Counted from the first letter of the stretch, positions 12,012 through 24,240 are shown. The stretch is 64,000 nucleotides of DNA from Dermanyssus gallinae (GCA_003439945.1 QVRM01002122.1:52501-116500); one strand, 5' to 3'. Notes: generated by a model from the letters alone, not told the origin. Numbers and translations: made by a program.

Positions 12012-12650
12012 GTACAAGTCAAAGACTCCCACATCCTCCGGGAGTTTATTCCGTTGCCTACGCAGACAATCTGGCACTGATTGTTACTGTCCGTGGCAAG
12101 GATCTGCTCGAAGGAACAGCCAACAGAGTCGTGTCCAAAAAAAACGTTCAAAACGGCCTAATCTTTAAAATCTAAGCCTACGCCTGGAAGGGCACCCAGT
12201 AACACCCACGTCCATAGTCAAGTAGCTGGGCGTATTTACTAAACAGGGCTTTTAAAGGAACATTTCATGTTCTCTGTGCAGTACGACTTCCAGCGTTACA
12301 AGATACCTCCTTGTCAAAAGTTGCATAAACCCATGGCGCTCAACATCGCACGGGCGAGTCGCACAGCTTCCACAGCAGCTCTCTACAAAGCCCCTCTAGA
12401 CAGATTTTTTAGGACCTAAGAGTTAAAGAACAAGCTTCAAGAAGCCTCTTAATTAACGTCTGGACGGCGGGAATACTAACTAGCAGAACAGACACCCTAG
12501 GCAAATGAAGCCAGAAACAATTCGGCCAAGCCATTCTGGATACTGGACAAAATCAATACTTCCTAATTTCAGAAAACGGTATAGCCTTTAACACAACTTG
12601 CTTAACTACCTACTTGCATAATTGCAAACGGGCACGGTGGCTGCTTTTAG
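12000..12650 (+). pseudogene. non-LTR reverse transcriptase relic
   Basis: From about 12045 the plus strand reads VAYADNLALIVTVRGKDL, closely resembling the catalytic palm motif (YADD, here YADN) and following helix of R1-like and related non-LTR reverse transcriptases. After a frame change a KGHPVTP-like and YLGV-like segment follows (to about 12,235). ARASRTASTAALYKAPLDRF (about 12,345-12,405) and a Cys/His-poor tail to about 12,650 correspond to the region between RT and the element's C-terminus. Several stops and frame changes interrupt it, and the second active-site Asp is Asn. A (TA)n array (11,970-12,010) abuts the 5' side. It is dead and has no visible boundaries. Confidence 0.6.
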
Positions 12651-14270
12651 CAATACCTACACGGTTGTAATAAATCTGACTTCCCTTATGCCGCAAGCCC
12701 TCTGCAGTGAAAATGGATCCTAGTTTACAGTAAAAAAAATAATATTTGTCTCCGGGGCAAAAATAACTGCCGCTCAAACTTGATACAAGACAAAGTGGCC
12801 ACGCAAGAAAATCTGAAAAGACAGAACTGGAGCCACCTCCATCAAGGGGCAAACTGTTTCCCAAACTATCATGGCTTTAACGACGATGGCCGGTGTGCAT
12901 TTTACCAGTTAACATTTAAACGAATATATAGATATACATATAAATCTGAAAAACTTATTTATGTCATGCCGATTGTACTTGGAAGAAAGCAATTGCATAT
13001 ACTCTATGTCAGTCGAGTACTTTAAACAGGCTGCACTTCTGCTTGAGACAGTTAGAGTAGCTCCCCACGTTCTGCCAGGGGGGATGGGGAGCAGCACAAC
13101 AGAGACAATCACTCTCTACCATGACACCGTTACCCATGAACTATGCTTTAATTTTTTTTGTCCTAAACAGGGACTCCCAGGCAATATATATACATATATA
13201 TATATATATATCCCCGCTGACAGTTAGAACTTCCTGTTCGAATGCGTCGACTTTATCTCTGCTGAGTACGGTAAACGTAGAAGATTTACGACTTTCTGCG
13301 AATGGTTGTGGATGATATCAGTAAGACGCCGAAGCAGAGAGGGACCTTATTCCTTACATTAATACTGTGATAAGCTCCCAGGGAAGTTCATTCTCTAAGA
13401 GCCAATGGAGGATTTGTAGGAAATAAATTCCTGGTTACTTAAAGTTGTAGCTTAGTTCAGCTGCGAGAGTTCAAAGAGAAATCGTACCCCGGGAAGGCAA
13501 CGTCGGCATCCCACTTCCCTTTGTCTCATCGACTGATACAAAGAACCACACCAAAGGGCGGTTCTCTCAAAATTGTCCCTTATGCAGATGGCGCCGTTTT
13601 TTATTGTCAAGTCAGAGTCTATATGTGGGTAGATTACGTGAAAGTAGGCATTGATGGTGTCAGAACATATAGAATAGTTTTCGAATTTGTATGCATATTA
13701 CCATGCGGCACAATTCCTTCAGTGGAGATAACGCAACAAGTCTCCATATTTCACCGGTTCCTTGGTACCGTCGCAGAAACCTTCTGCAGTATTCTGATGG
13801 CATACCAGAGTATGCACCATCAAAACCGGAACACGATGCAAGAGAATCATCGTCATCATAGTTAGGCAAGTGTTACTCTACTTGCAGGTAACTGTTAGTG
13901 CAGTAACCCTAATTGTCTCGCTATGCTCTATTGATCTGTTGAAAAAAGTCCCTGTTTGAGAAAGCCCTCCCCTTTGAGAAAGATTTTTGGCAACGGACTG
14001 AGTGAACCTTCCAATTAGTAAGGGCAAGTAAATGAGCTTCATAATACATGCAATCCCATCCCCTCCACCCCAGTCTCCCTGACGAACCTTGAAGTAATGA
14101 CACCGGTGCTATGCCGCGGAGAGTGGCGTATAAGTAGAGTCTAGAACTAGCTGCGGGTTTAGCTTTGGGTGCGAAAAACCCTGTTTTTCATGCCACCTTA
14201 CGCAATCATTTTGTATCTCGACTTAATTGTTATCACCATTATTTGCGTAGCACAAAATCATCATCACCGT
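12651..14270. other. AT-rich unique DNA downstream of the RT relic
   Basis: Frames up to 114 codons (13521-13865) are repeat-free but match no family I recognise. Decayed transposon sequence is plausible given the neighbouring relic. Confidence 0.45.
13185..13211. repeat. short (TA)n microsatellite
   Basis: About 12 TA units with one ACA break. Confidence 0.9.
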
Positions 14271-14663
14271 CAGCAGCACTCTTTTTTTTACTGGAGCTGT
14301 GCTCCCGGTTGTGATAGAGACGTATGGTACACTATGAGCTACAATGGTACTCGTAACCATCTCTGCCTGCCATCCATTCGGTGCCGATGAGTTCTGGCAG
14401 CCGATCCCACACTACTTCTGACTGGGCCAAAGGGGATTCCACTCGCTTAGGCAGCTATTCTTCTGGATTCAGCGGCTTCGACTTCTGCGGCTCTTGTTGT
14501 TGTTGTTTTGTTGTTGTTTTTGCTTGCTACTATCGTTGTTGTGATTTCTGCAACTCGCGGTCACCCGAATTGACGGGAACGGTATCGATTCGAGCCTGTT
14601 TGTTGTTGTGTCTCTGGTGCCATCGCGATCGGTACCTTGCCCGTTCCCTGAACGCGGTCTGCT

Positions 14664-14667
<4 letters not shown>

Positions 14668-14736
<69 letters not shown>
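14668..14736. repeat. (TA)n(TG)n microsatellite
   Basis: About 29 TA units followed by about 4 TG units. Confidence 0.95.
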
Positions 14737-15317
14737 GATAAGAGATGAAGACGTAGATACATCTGCCCGCTATTAAATACGAGTGTATATCAGTAACGTC
14801 AGGCAGGCAATCGGCCGGTGATCCGGCTAGGTAGCCAGCGTTTGCTCTGCTTTCTTCTTCTACGATGCGTCTACGCGAGATTTGATTGAGGAGAGATGTG
14901 TGTGACGTCTACGGAGAGCACCGTCGACTGCAACAGCCAGATAGACAGACAGACAGACAGAAAGCAAGCAGACAGAAAGTTTCTTCTTCTTCGGTTGTTT
15001 TCTTGCCGGGCCCGATCTTTCTTTATCTCTAACTCGTCTTTTTCGTCTTCATCTTCTCTTTTTCCTTTACGCTGTTGTACAATGAAGACGGCGACAACAA
15101 CAACAACTATAGCAAAAGCGATCGAACCAGCAACAGCACAATCAACGACAGCAACCATAACAACAACAACAACAACAGCAACAATAATAATAACAGCAGC
15201 GGCAGCAGCATTAACAGCAACAAACAGAGACAACGGTTCTCTGCGCTCGTTAATCCGTCGCGGTTGCGCCATCACCACCAGCAAGCATCGACTTCACCCA
15301 CAATCGACCAGGGATTC

Positions 15318-15645
15318 ATCTTATTTGTTTGTTGTTGTTGTTGTTGTTGTTGTTGTGGTGTTGTTTGTGGTGATTGGCGGGGCGCACAACGGTATAACGA
15401 CGTTGACGAGGTATTCCGACTCCTGTTGTTTGTTGTTGTGGTGTATGTGTGGTTGTTTGTTGTTGTTGTTGATGTGTTTGTTGTTGTTGTTGATGTGTTT
15501 GTTGTTGTTGGTGATGTGTTTGTTGTTTTGTTGTTTGTTGTTGTTGTTTTTGTTGTTGTTGTTGTTGGTGGTATTGTTTGGTTTTGTTGTTGTTGTTGAT
15601 GTTGTGTTGTTGCTATTGGTGTTGTTGTTAATGTTGCTTTTGATT
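15318..15645. repeat. degenerate (TTG)n block
   Basis: TTG tracts are interspersed with TTT, GTG and GATGTG. The segment 15465-15530 repeats a TTGTTGTTGTTGATGTGT-like unit of about 27 bp three times. Frames give poly-Val, poly-Leu or poly-Asn. Confidence 0.85.
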
Positions 15646-17273
15646 TTTGATGCTGCTTTTGCTGATGTTGTTATAGTTGTTTGCGTTGATGGCACGACAA
15701 GGATAAGCGGAGGAGCACAACGTGATGTGGAGGAGGACAAGCAAGCAAGAACAAGAAGAAGAAGAAGAAAAGGAAGATGAGGTAATAGCGTTCGTTTGTG
15801 GTCGGTTTGTTTCGATCGTAGGCGAGCGAGCAGCCGGTGTCGCCACGACGCCGACGTTGCCGTGCCAGACGACACCGACTGTCGACCGTGCGGTCGGTGA
15901 ACGTGGACGTGAAAACCGCAGCAGTGGTGGACACTCGTCGACAAGTCGCCGAGCAACAATAGCAGAATTAACAGCCACAGTAACAACAACAATAACACTA
16001 ACAACAAAAACAACAACAACAACAATGACAACGACAGTTTGCGACAGTAGACGCGTAGTGCGCTAACAGAAGACTGCTTGGTTGACAGACCCACAGACGG
16101 ACGGACGGACAGACAGACAGACAAACGGAGAAGCTGGCAGACAAACTGCTTAACTGATTGAAGCTGTACTTAGCGCATTTGTATATAGGTATACATATAC
16201 ATACGTATTTACGTACACACGGACGTACATTTACCGTACATACGGTAAGGGTGCAGCGGTGGAGTTTGGCAAAAAGTGGCGGCCGGCGTTTTGTTCGTCT
16301 TTCTTCCTCCTCTGTGCCCCTTTCCCCCTCCCCCCCCCCCGCGCCGCCTTCGTGGCCCTCCCCCAAGTCCTTATCCTCCTACACCAGATAGACAACAACG
16401 ACGACGACAATAACGTCGTGAGGAGTGAGTGAGCGACCGAAGTCGGTCGGCCGCTCGGCTAAAGTACTTCGGCATGTTCCCACGGCATGCTGGCACGGCG
16501 AAGCTTCAGCTTCGTTCGCGGTGCCGTTGGCGGTGTTACTATCGATATCACTGGTATTACTGCTGCTGCTGCCGCTGCAGATAATAATGATGATGATGAC
16601 GATGATGATGACGATGATGATGTTACAGATGCTACCGCCAATTCCGAAGTCGTCGCTGGGGTAACTGATGCTGCCATTTTACTGCTACTCGCTGTGCTGG
16701 CTTAGATGCATCTCCGTTTCGCGCTCTCTTTCTCTCTCTCTTTCGTTCTCTACCGTTCTCCCTCTCTCTACCTCCACCACTTTCTCTGTCTCTACCTTTC
16801 TTTCTATCTCGCCATTCCTGATTTTTCTTCTTCTTCTTCCAAGACTCTCTTCGTACATCTTCATGTCTTTTATGATCTCTCTTGCCCTCTTTCTTACCCA
16901 TCCACCTACCCATTCGGCCTCTATGGCTGGTTGGCTGGCTGTCTGTAGCTTTGCGCACTTCAGCTCGAGCAAGAGCCACAGAAATGGAGAAAAAGGGGCG
17001 AGAGAGAGAGAGAGATGGAAATGGCGGGAGAGAAAGAAGGGAAAAAGAGGCAATACTTCGTTGCAGAAGTTGCTAAAGACGCTGCTACTCTTGATGTTGT
17101 CGTCGTCGTCGTCTGTGTTGTTGTACTTGTCGGTATTATTGTTGTACTTTTCGGTATTGTTGTTGTTGTTGTTGTCGCTGTTGTTGCTGCTGTTGTTGTT
17201 ATTGTCAATAGTGGTAGGAGGCTGGCCCTTCACAGCTCCAGCACAAAAGCCGTAGCAAACTAGCCGGCCAGAC

Positions 17274-17380
17274 AGACAGGTAGGTAGGTAGATAGGTAAG
17301 TATGCAGGCAGGTAGATAGATAGGTAAGTAGGCAGGCAGGTAGGTAGATAGGTAAGTGTGCAGGTAGGTAGATAGATACG
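17274..17380. repeat. higher-order tetranucleotide repeat
   Basis: (GGTA/GATA)n tracts separated by AAGTATGCAGGCA, AAGTAGGCAGGCA and AAGTGTGCAGGTA form three units of about 28-36 bp. So a tetranucleotide microsatellite has itself been duplicated as a larger block. Confidence 0.75.
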
Positions 17381-18566
17381 AGCTTCTGCCTGGCCATCCA
17401 CGCCGAACTGCCGTGCTTCTTCTGCCACCGCCACCACCACCACCACCACCAATAGCCCTTCTCCACTAGGGCCGACGCGATGCGTCGGCGACTTCTGCCG
17501 CGGCTGGCTGGTTACTGCAGTAGCAGAAGCAGCAGCAGAAGCAGCAACCGAAGCAGTAGTAGCTACTTGTGTTTACCTGGGCAGGGGTTGCCTACCAGCC
17601 CGCCCGCTGGTTCGCTCTCGCCCGCTGCCTTTGCTGTTGCTGCTGCTGTTGCTGCGATGTTGGCTAGTTGGCAGATCGACCGGCCGACCGACCGCGTTTA
17701 CCGATGACAGCGTCAGCAACAGCGACTTGTGCGGTGGCGGACGGCACCGCAGCACGAGCAGCAGAAACGACGGTGGCTGCGGTGGCGGCGATGGCGGCGC
17801 GCAGGTACTTCTACGACTTCTGCTTCTGCTGCGGCTGTTGCTGCCGGTGGTGGAGGTGGTGATGGTGATGGTAGTGGTTCTGCTACCGCTTCTGCTTCGG
17901 ATGCTACCGGGCCAGATCGTGGTGGTGGTTGTTGTTGTCGATCTTCTTCCTTCGACCCACCGACCCAGCGACCGACCGATTGGCCGATAGATGGATGGAC
18001 AAACGGACGAACGGACGGACGGACGGACGAAGTTGTTGCCATTCGTTCCTTCACTCGTTGTTCGTTGAAGTTGAAGTAGCGGGAAGCGCGTAGAGAAGCG
18101 ATGGCCAGAAGCGACGAACGGATGGCAGCATGAATAGAGTGATAGATAGAGAGAGAGAGGAATAGATAGATAAATAGGTAGGTAGGTAGGTAGATGGAAA
18201 GCTTAGGTAATGTCGATAGTAACGTCGACAACCACAGCTATAATAGAGCAGCCACAATAACAACGGCGTCTGCGGCAACTGAGAAAACGGCAACAACAAC
18301 AACAACAACAACCAACACCAACACCAACACCCGCGAAATTTATATGAGTAGTCATGTACTAGTAGCGGTAATATTATATTTGTGGAACTAGAAGAGAGTT
18401 GAAGTAATGATAAGAATTAGAGGCCGAAGTGACATGCTGGTGTCGGTGTCGTGTGTCTCGCTGCTGCTGTTGTTGTTGTTGTCGTTGTTGTTATTCATTG
18501 TGATTATTGAAGTTGTGTATGCGACGGCGTACGCGATAAAGACATCGTGTCCAGAGCTACGCTAGC

Positions 18567-18767
18567 ATGCAGAGACAGAAAAAATGCAAGCCTTGCTCTG
18601 TCTGCAAACAATCTATGCACATAAGTGCACCACCTACTCTATGTCAGAATGTTAGAGTATATCGTCCAACCTGCTGGCTGGAGCAACACTTTACCAACGA
18701 TATTTGTCCTATTTGTTTAAACGAACCTGTCTCTACTTTTATGAGCAGCCCCTTTATCGTCAAATGA
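18567..18767 (+). CDS. small Cys-rich open frame, unrecognised
   Basis: This 66-codon frame has eight cysteines, arranged CKPCSVC, LCQN, PTCW and ICPIC. The last resembles half of a RING or other zinc-binding finger, but the spacing of the rest fits no family I can name. It is free of simple repeats, unlike most frames here. No splice signals were confirmed. It may be a relic of a transposon or an exon fragment. Confidence 0.2.
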   Translation: MQRQKKCKPCSVCKQSMHISAPPTLCQNVRVYRPTCWLEQHFTNDICPICLNEPVSTFMSSPFIVK

Positions 18768-19400
18768 TGAGTAGTCCTCCCATTGCGGCAATGTCAAAAA
18801 CAATATTCATATAAACCATCTATATTTTGGATCTTCGAAATAATTGCTTCTTAGTCTCGGTAGTTGAAAATCAGGTTACAAAATGAAAAACAAAATAGCT
18901 ATGTTTAAAGATGTTGTACTACTCGTGACAAAACTATAAGCAAATTTTAGCGTTCTTGCTAGAATGTTTACAGGTATATTGAAAAATACGACTCCTAGGA
19001 AAGCTCAAAGTGGTTCACAGCAACATACGTAACATAAGGTCTGCACTTATGATACAGAAAAATATCGCTATAGACGATGCTATAGACGTTTTTATTAAAA
19101 CAGTTAGCTTTGTTGGAGTTCACACGTTGCTCTTACGCAGTATAGACCAAGATTAAATCCGACACAGTGCGCCGTTGCTTCAAATAATAAATACAGGGGT
19201 CTGGTTATTGGCTTAAGTGGGGCAATCTGGCAGCAACAGGTAATAGGTTCCAACGAAGCAACCGACAAATGTCATCGCTCTCATTGTCATGCTCCGCATG
19301 AGCACGGGGATCACCAATTAAAGTCGTATAAACTGGACTATATTCTGGCTATGGCTACAATCGTTCCGAGTAACCTTGATTATTAAGACGTAACAGAGCG

Positions 19401-19433
19401 CATATATATATATATATATATAATATATATATA

Positions 19434-19474
<41 letters not shown>

Positions 19475-19476
19475 AA
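19401..19476. repeat. interrupted (TA)n microsatellite
   Basis: TA tracts are separated by AATATATATAATATATAATA-type slips, suggesting an older array. Confidence 0.95.
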
Positions 19477-19796
19477 ATATACAAGTGCGAATGTTTGTGT
19501 ATACCTGTTGCGGGCTGGTGACGGATACGCTTCGTGCACGATCGCCGAGCGCTGCCTGCGTGGGAGTCGTTTTCAAGGCCAATATTCGGAGAACGACGAC
19601 GCCCACTACTTAATACCGTACACAACAGTTACCTCGTTAAATTATGTATTATGATGATGATTATTATTATACAAAACAGCTACCCGACCGGCCGTTGGCG
19701 TCGCCATAGTCGACCCTTTTCTCGTTCACTCTTTGTTTTTTTACTTTTTCCTCTTTGTTCTCTCGCACATTTCACCATTAGTCAAACATTAATGAC

Positions 19797-19935
19797 GTTG
19801 TTGTTGTTGTTGTTATTGTTGTTGTCGTTGTTGTTGTTGTTGTTATTTTTGTCGTTACTTTTGCTGTTACTGGTGTTGCGATCGCATTGTTGTTGTTTGT
19901 TGTTGCCGGTGTTGTCGTTGTTGTTGTTGTCTTTA
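19797..19935. repeat. degenerate (GTT)n block
   Basis: GTT triplets with ATT, GTC and TTT variants. The frames are homopolymeric. Confidence 0.85.
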
Positions 19936-20144
19936 GTATCGTTGTCGGGGTGCGTGATCAAATCGGACAGCGATCGCCATCGATGATGTCGGTAGTTAGT
20001 TTCTACAACGGCAACGACACAGCAACATCGCCTCACTTGACAAACGTTCGGAACGCTATACGCCCACGGCGAAGCCCACCGCCAAGCAAACTGGCCACAA
20101 ACCAAAAACACGACATAACAAATGAACACATACAATAAATATAC

Positions 20145-20184
<40 letters not shown>
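20145..20184. repeat. (TA)n microsatellite
   Basis: About 19 TA units after a TACG start. Confidence 0.95.
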
Positions 20185-20189
<5 letters not shown>

Positions 20190-21796
20190 ATTTTTTATTT
20201 TGGTGTGGCCAGTGGCGCCCCCGCCGTCGCTGTTACAGTTCCCCTTCTGCCCTGCCCTATTGGCATCTAGCAAAAGCAAATGCAGCACCGCCAACAGACA
20301 GAGGGCTCTTCGACTACGTCCAGTGGCGATTTTGCCGGACGCCCATTCGATGGGATGGTGTCTCCCGACGGTCGGCCTAGATCAATCTCCGAACATAGAC
20401 AAAAAGTAGCAGAACGGAATAACACGAACTAATCGAAGTCGACCGCAACATTATTGCGGACAACAACAGTAGTAGCAGCAGCAGCAACAGCAACAACAAC
20501 AACAACTATTCACAACAACGACAGCAACCAACGACGATGGCCGCAACAACAACAACTACTACAACGACAGCAAAGACAGCCAGCCGTATTAATTAAAATG
20601 AAAACGAGAACAACAACAACCACAACAATAACAGCGAAAACAAACCATGCACATAACAGAAACAGCGAGAAAAAACGCTGTGCCGACGACAAGACTAACA
20701 CACGAAGAGAATCCGCAGCAACAAATGAGCAATAATAATAATAACAACAACAACAAACGGGTGAATGAAATAGAAATTTCCGCAAGTTTGCAATACATTA
20801 GGAATGCGAGTACTGACCTTATAGCTGCAGCAGCAGCAACATTACAAAACTGCGTAAAACGTTCGAGGAAGCCGTGTGCGAAGAGCAATAACCTCCTCAC
20901 GTATGTAAATATATATATGTATATAAAGTCACATGACAAATATTTGCGTTTCGAGGATACGCCTACGCTAGCCTGTATGTAGAGTTCCTGAAACTGGTCC
21001 ATAATCGACCAGTTATTGTGACGGCGGCTGCTGTTGCTGCCACGAGTTTGGACGATGCGGCATTGGATCAAGCCGTTGGTCAAAGGCAATTGGCCTAGGG
21101 CGCAGCATACAATGGCTGACGGCTGGAAATCGGTTCGAGAAAAACAAGCTCGTAGCGACCAGCCATGCCAACAGACTCTTCCAGAGCGTTCCAACGCCGG
21201 AAGCGATCAGTCCAGATTCAAAGGAAAACAGCCGGCAGGAGCAGCAGCAGCAAATAAGTGTTCAGTTTCCGTCGGTCTGACGTCATTGGAATTTCGTCGC
21301 GTCGAGAATGCGTCGCAGCCTTCATGCAACTTGTCATGACGACGACGACAACAACAACGACGACGACAACAACAACAGTAGCAGCAGCAACAACACCACG
21401 ACACCTATAGCAACAATAACAGCAGCAGCAGCAATAATACTTATAACCACAACAATGACTAATACAGTTGCAGTATTATAACAACATCGGACAGCAACAG
21501 CAACAACAACAACAACAACAATAGACTGGAAGAAATTAACAGCACGATTAGATAGAAAAAAAGATCGCTGATCGCCAACGAAATGACTAACAACTGTCTG
21601 TATTCGGTTTATACATGGGCATTCAGTTTTTTTTCTCGATAAAACGGTATGCAGCATACATACAGGTCGTAGTAGCGATGACGCGGGTGCGACGACCAGC
21701 ACCTCGTTCTGACATGAAGCATCAATGAAAAATAGGATACTGCGTTTCGTGATGATGTACTCGTACGAGCAAGGTTACACATAGTATGTACACACG

Positions 21797-21797
21797 A

Positions 21798-21861
<64 letters not shown>
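21797..21861. repeat. (TA)n microsatellite
   Basis: About 32 TA units with one ACA interruption near 21815. Confidence 0.95.
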
Positions 21862-21863
<2 letters not shown>

Positions 21864-22502
21864 CGTAGGCGGGTGTATAGAAAGGCGAGATTTAAAAGAT
21901 AATTGAACCTACCTATTCTCAGTTGCTGGTGGGTAAGGGACTACTGTATGCACGCATTGTCTTGCGTTGTGTCTCTACTTTTTGACAAATCAATAGCGTT
22001 CTCATACTGAACACTATCATATATAATACTCCTGTACTTCTCCTGTACAGAAATGTGGCCGCAAGACAACGCTACCCAATCACATCCATGTAGACCTATG
22101 TTATATAAGTCGTGGCGTTTGGTTCTTGTTTGCAGAGACGAACAGTTACCACGTCGTCAAATTCTCGCATCACAATTAGTAGCAACAGACTTTACTGCAA
22201 GTCTGATGTATAAAGTGCCGTCTTGAAGTTCGCTAACAAAGCTAAACGAGGTCAAATATTTAATTACCACTGACTAACAATGATCTAATACAAATGTTTA
22301 AGTTATTACCGTATGAGATGCGCTTTGTTACACTGTATAAGCAAGAATGTAGCCGAGAGCCACATGAAATACGTTAACGAAAACAAATTGTGATCGGCAA
22401 CGCACTACAACAAAAACAACGGCTTCGCTGATCGACTAACGGTTCCACTGCACCTCGTGAGGTGCCATTCATGTAATTCCCATCTTCCCTTTTTCTTAAG
22501 GT

Positions 22503-22668
22503 TGACTCTCAGCCAACATTTAACGTCTACGGAGTTGCGTTTGCATTGCTTCGTAAGACGAACTCTATAAATACAAATGTGCGACAGCGGGGATCGAACC
22601 CGCGCATCTCTCTGTCTCTTCCGATCGCCAGGCGCACGCGAATGAATCACGCCTCGACCGGGCTCGAC
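22503..22668 (-). mobile_element. tRNA-derived SINE-like repeat, copy 1
   Basis: Read on the minus strand, a tRNA-like head (GTCGAGCCC, then CATTCGCGTGCGCC) leads to a perfect RNA polymerase III B-box context (GGGTTCGATCCCC). It continues through CATTTGTATTTAT and GAAGCAATGC to GTTGGCTGAGAGTCA. A second copy at 61715-61884 on the plus strand matches over the whole length (roughly three quarters identical by eye) and diverges outside it. A tRNA-like head plus a shared unrelated body in two dispersed copies is the hallmark of a SINE. It lies 287 bp from the mariner end. Confidence 0.7.
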
Positions 22669-22954
22669 AATGGGCCCGTTTACCTGCACCCTTCCAAGTG
22701 AACCGGCTTACCGTGTCCACCCCTCGGTGCTTCTGTAAAAGGTCTACCTCTCCAAGCCGGCAGATACTGATGACGACAACGGTTGATAACATTTACCTCC
22801 GTCAGGGGCCACGGAAGGAACTGAAGCAAGAACGGGAAGATTTAGATCAGACCGTGCAGCACGAATGTCCGCTAAACAAAAAAGGCGACCTCAGTTAAAA
22901 TGCTACCGGCAGCAGCTTACCTTTCATATCGAGACAACTAAGTCGCAGCAGGTA

Positions 22955-22982
22955 CAGGTAGTTCTACAAGTTCTTAAAATGA
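22955..22982. repeat. mariner terminal inverted repeat (left)
   Basis: This 28-bp terminus, next to a TA at 22953-22954, is repeated in reverse complement at 24213-24240 with a single T/C difference. It marks the 3' end of the transposase-bearing element and would be the transposase binding and cleavage site. Confidence 0.93.
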
Positions 22983-23020
22983 AAACCAAGAATTTTCCAA
23001 ATCTTGTTTTTAATTTGCTC

Positions 23021-24010
23021 TTATTCGATATACTCCCCGAGAAGCTCAGTGCACTTTTCCCACCGATATTTCAGAGCATTTATACCTCTTGAGTAAAATT
23101 CCGCGTCTTTAGACTGAAAATAGGCATTGACAGCAGTTGTAACCTCTTCATTGCTGGAAAAAACGCTTTCCACCGAGACTATTCTTCAAATGTCTGAAGA
23201 GGAAATAATCAGAGGGGGCCAGGTCTGGAGAATAGGAAGGTTGTTCAATAAGTTCGAACCTCAGTTGGGCCAGTTTTGCCGATGCTTGTCGCGACTTGTG
23301 TGCAGGAGCATTTCCCTGGTGAAACAGGACAACCTTATTCTGCAAAGCGGACCGTTTCACGATGAGTTCTTGCTTCAGGCAGTCCAACAGTCTTGCATAA
23401 TATTCTCCTGAGATCGTTTTACCGCTCTCAAGGTTGTCGACCAGAATTATTCCACGTTGGTCCCAAAAAACCGTAGCCATCATCTTTCCGGCCGATGCCG
23501 TTGTCCGCACCCTCTTAGGAGGTCCTTCACCAGGTGCACACCATTGGCGAGATGCTTCTTGGGTCTCGGGAGTGTAGTGATGGACCCAGCTTTCATCGAC
23601 GGTCACGAATCTGCGCCAACAATCCGACGGATTTTTCGACATCTTGGCTAAATTTCGCTGTGAAGCGGAAACACGCGCGTCTTTTTGGCCTTGGTTGAGC
23701 AAATGCGGCACTCATTTTGCTCTGAGTTTTTTCATCTTTAAGTTCTCGTGCAGGATGAAATGCACACTACCCAAACTGATCCCCAAGGCCTCCGATATCT
23801 CCTTAATGTTCACTCGCTTATATCGGCAACGATTTTCCGCACTTTTCCACGTTTTCCTCATCAGTTGCCGTTTTTGGGCCTCCTGAACGTAGTTCAATCC
23901 TCGGTGCTCCTGCGACCTCTTTTTAACTAATTAATCCAGTTGGAACAGTGGCAAAATATGGCGGCAGAGTCACCGTACACCTCGTCTAAACTCAGTTTTC
24001 ACTTGGGTGG
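23021..24010 (-). pseudogene. mariner transposase pseudogene (DD34D, second Asp lost)
   Basis: The product would be a cut-and-paste transposase acting on the flanking inverted repeats. Visible landmarks, N- to C-terminal, are a helix-turn-helix region (ISEALGISLGSVHFILHE), PHLLNQGQKDAR, the first catalytic Asp in VTVDESWVHHY, the second catalytic block reading HQGNAPAHKS where the family has HQDNAPAH, and YSPDLAPSDYFLF with the third Asp 35 residues later (34 between). So one catalytic Asp is Gly. Other lesions are an in-frame TGA at 23714-23712 in place of the Trp before VPHLL, a frameshift at a T6 run near 23157 that cuts off the C-terminus (which otherwise reads on to a TAA at 23023-23021), and a degraded N-terminal part above about 23,890. 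The protein cannot be made or be active as it stands. Confidence 0.92.
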
Positions 24011-24212
24011 CATTCCAACGTTTGAAATAAAAACGCTTGATAACCGCTCGAAACTCTTTTTTTCTCAATTTTTCAAAATCACGCCGATCGTTGCACGGGA
24101 AAAGCGATCAAACGAAATCGCAACGGCCAATCACCATAATATTTTGATTGCTAGCAATCGAAAAGTTGCCGTTTCCAATAGCGGTAAAAGCGCGATTCGA
24201 ATTCTAAAAAGC

Positions 24213-24240
24213 TCATTTTAGGAACTTGTAGAACTACCTG
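24213..24240. repeat. mariner terminal inverted repeat (right)
   Basis: This is the reverse complement of the terminus at 22955-22982 with one mismatch, followed by the duplicated TA at 24241-24242. It marks the transposase 5' side of the element. Confidence 0.93.

Larger units (their letters stand above)
14271..18500. other. large trinucleotide-rich non-coding island
   Basis: Long frames here (for example 294 codons at 14896-15780 and 267 codons at 15321-16124 on the opposite strand) are Thr/Asn/Val/Leu-rich translations of CAA/TTG repeats. There are also (GACA)n runs at 14942-14980 and 16095-16130, a C-run near 16329-16340, a (GAT)n run at 16585-16620, and a (TTC)n run at 16832-16848. No gene is supported. 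Confidence 0.6.
18501..22502. other. AT-rich stretch followed by a CAA-rich island, no recognised gene
   Basis: Positions 18,780-19,380 and 21,870-22,440 are unique AT-rich DNA with only short frames. Positions 19,640-21,600 are a CAA/GTT-rich island. The near-palindrome GCACCTC-GTGAGGTGC lies at 22451-22467, beside the SINE-like copy. Confidence 0.5.
22955..24240 (-). mobile_element. full-length mariner-family transposon, inactive
   Basis: A 1,286-bp element is bounded by near-perfect 28-bp inverted repeats: 22955-22982 begins CAGGTAGTTCTACAAGTTC, and 24213-24240 is its reverse complement with one mismatch. A TA dinucleotide lies on each side (22953-22954 and 24241-24242), which is the mariner target-site duplication. 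The interior encodes a decayed DD34D transposase on the minus strand (separate entry). Length, termini and TSD are all typical of Tc1/mariner elements. The intact ends suggest a fairly recent copy, or one that was moved by a transposase supplied in trans. It lies about 290 bp from a SINE-like copy in an AT-rich, gene-free stretch. Confidence 0.93.

Noticed and set aside
14896..16124. Long overlapping open frames on both strands (294 and 267 codons)
   Set aside because: They are translations of CAA/TTG repeats (poly-Thr, Asn, Val, Leu) that are open in several frames at once, with no domain.
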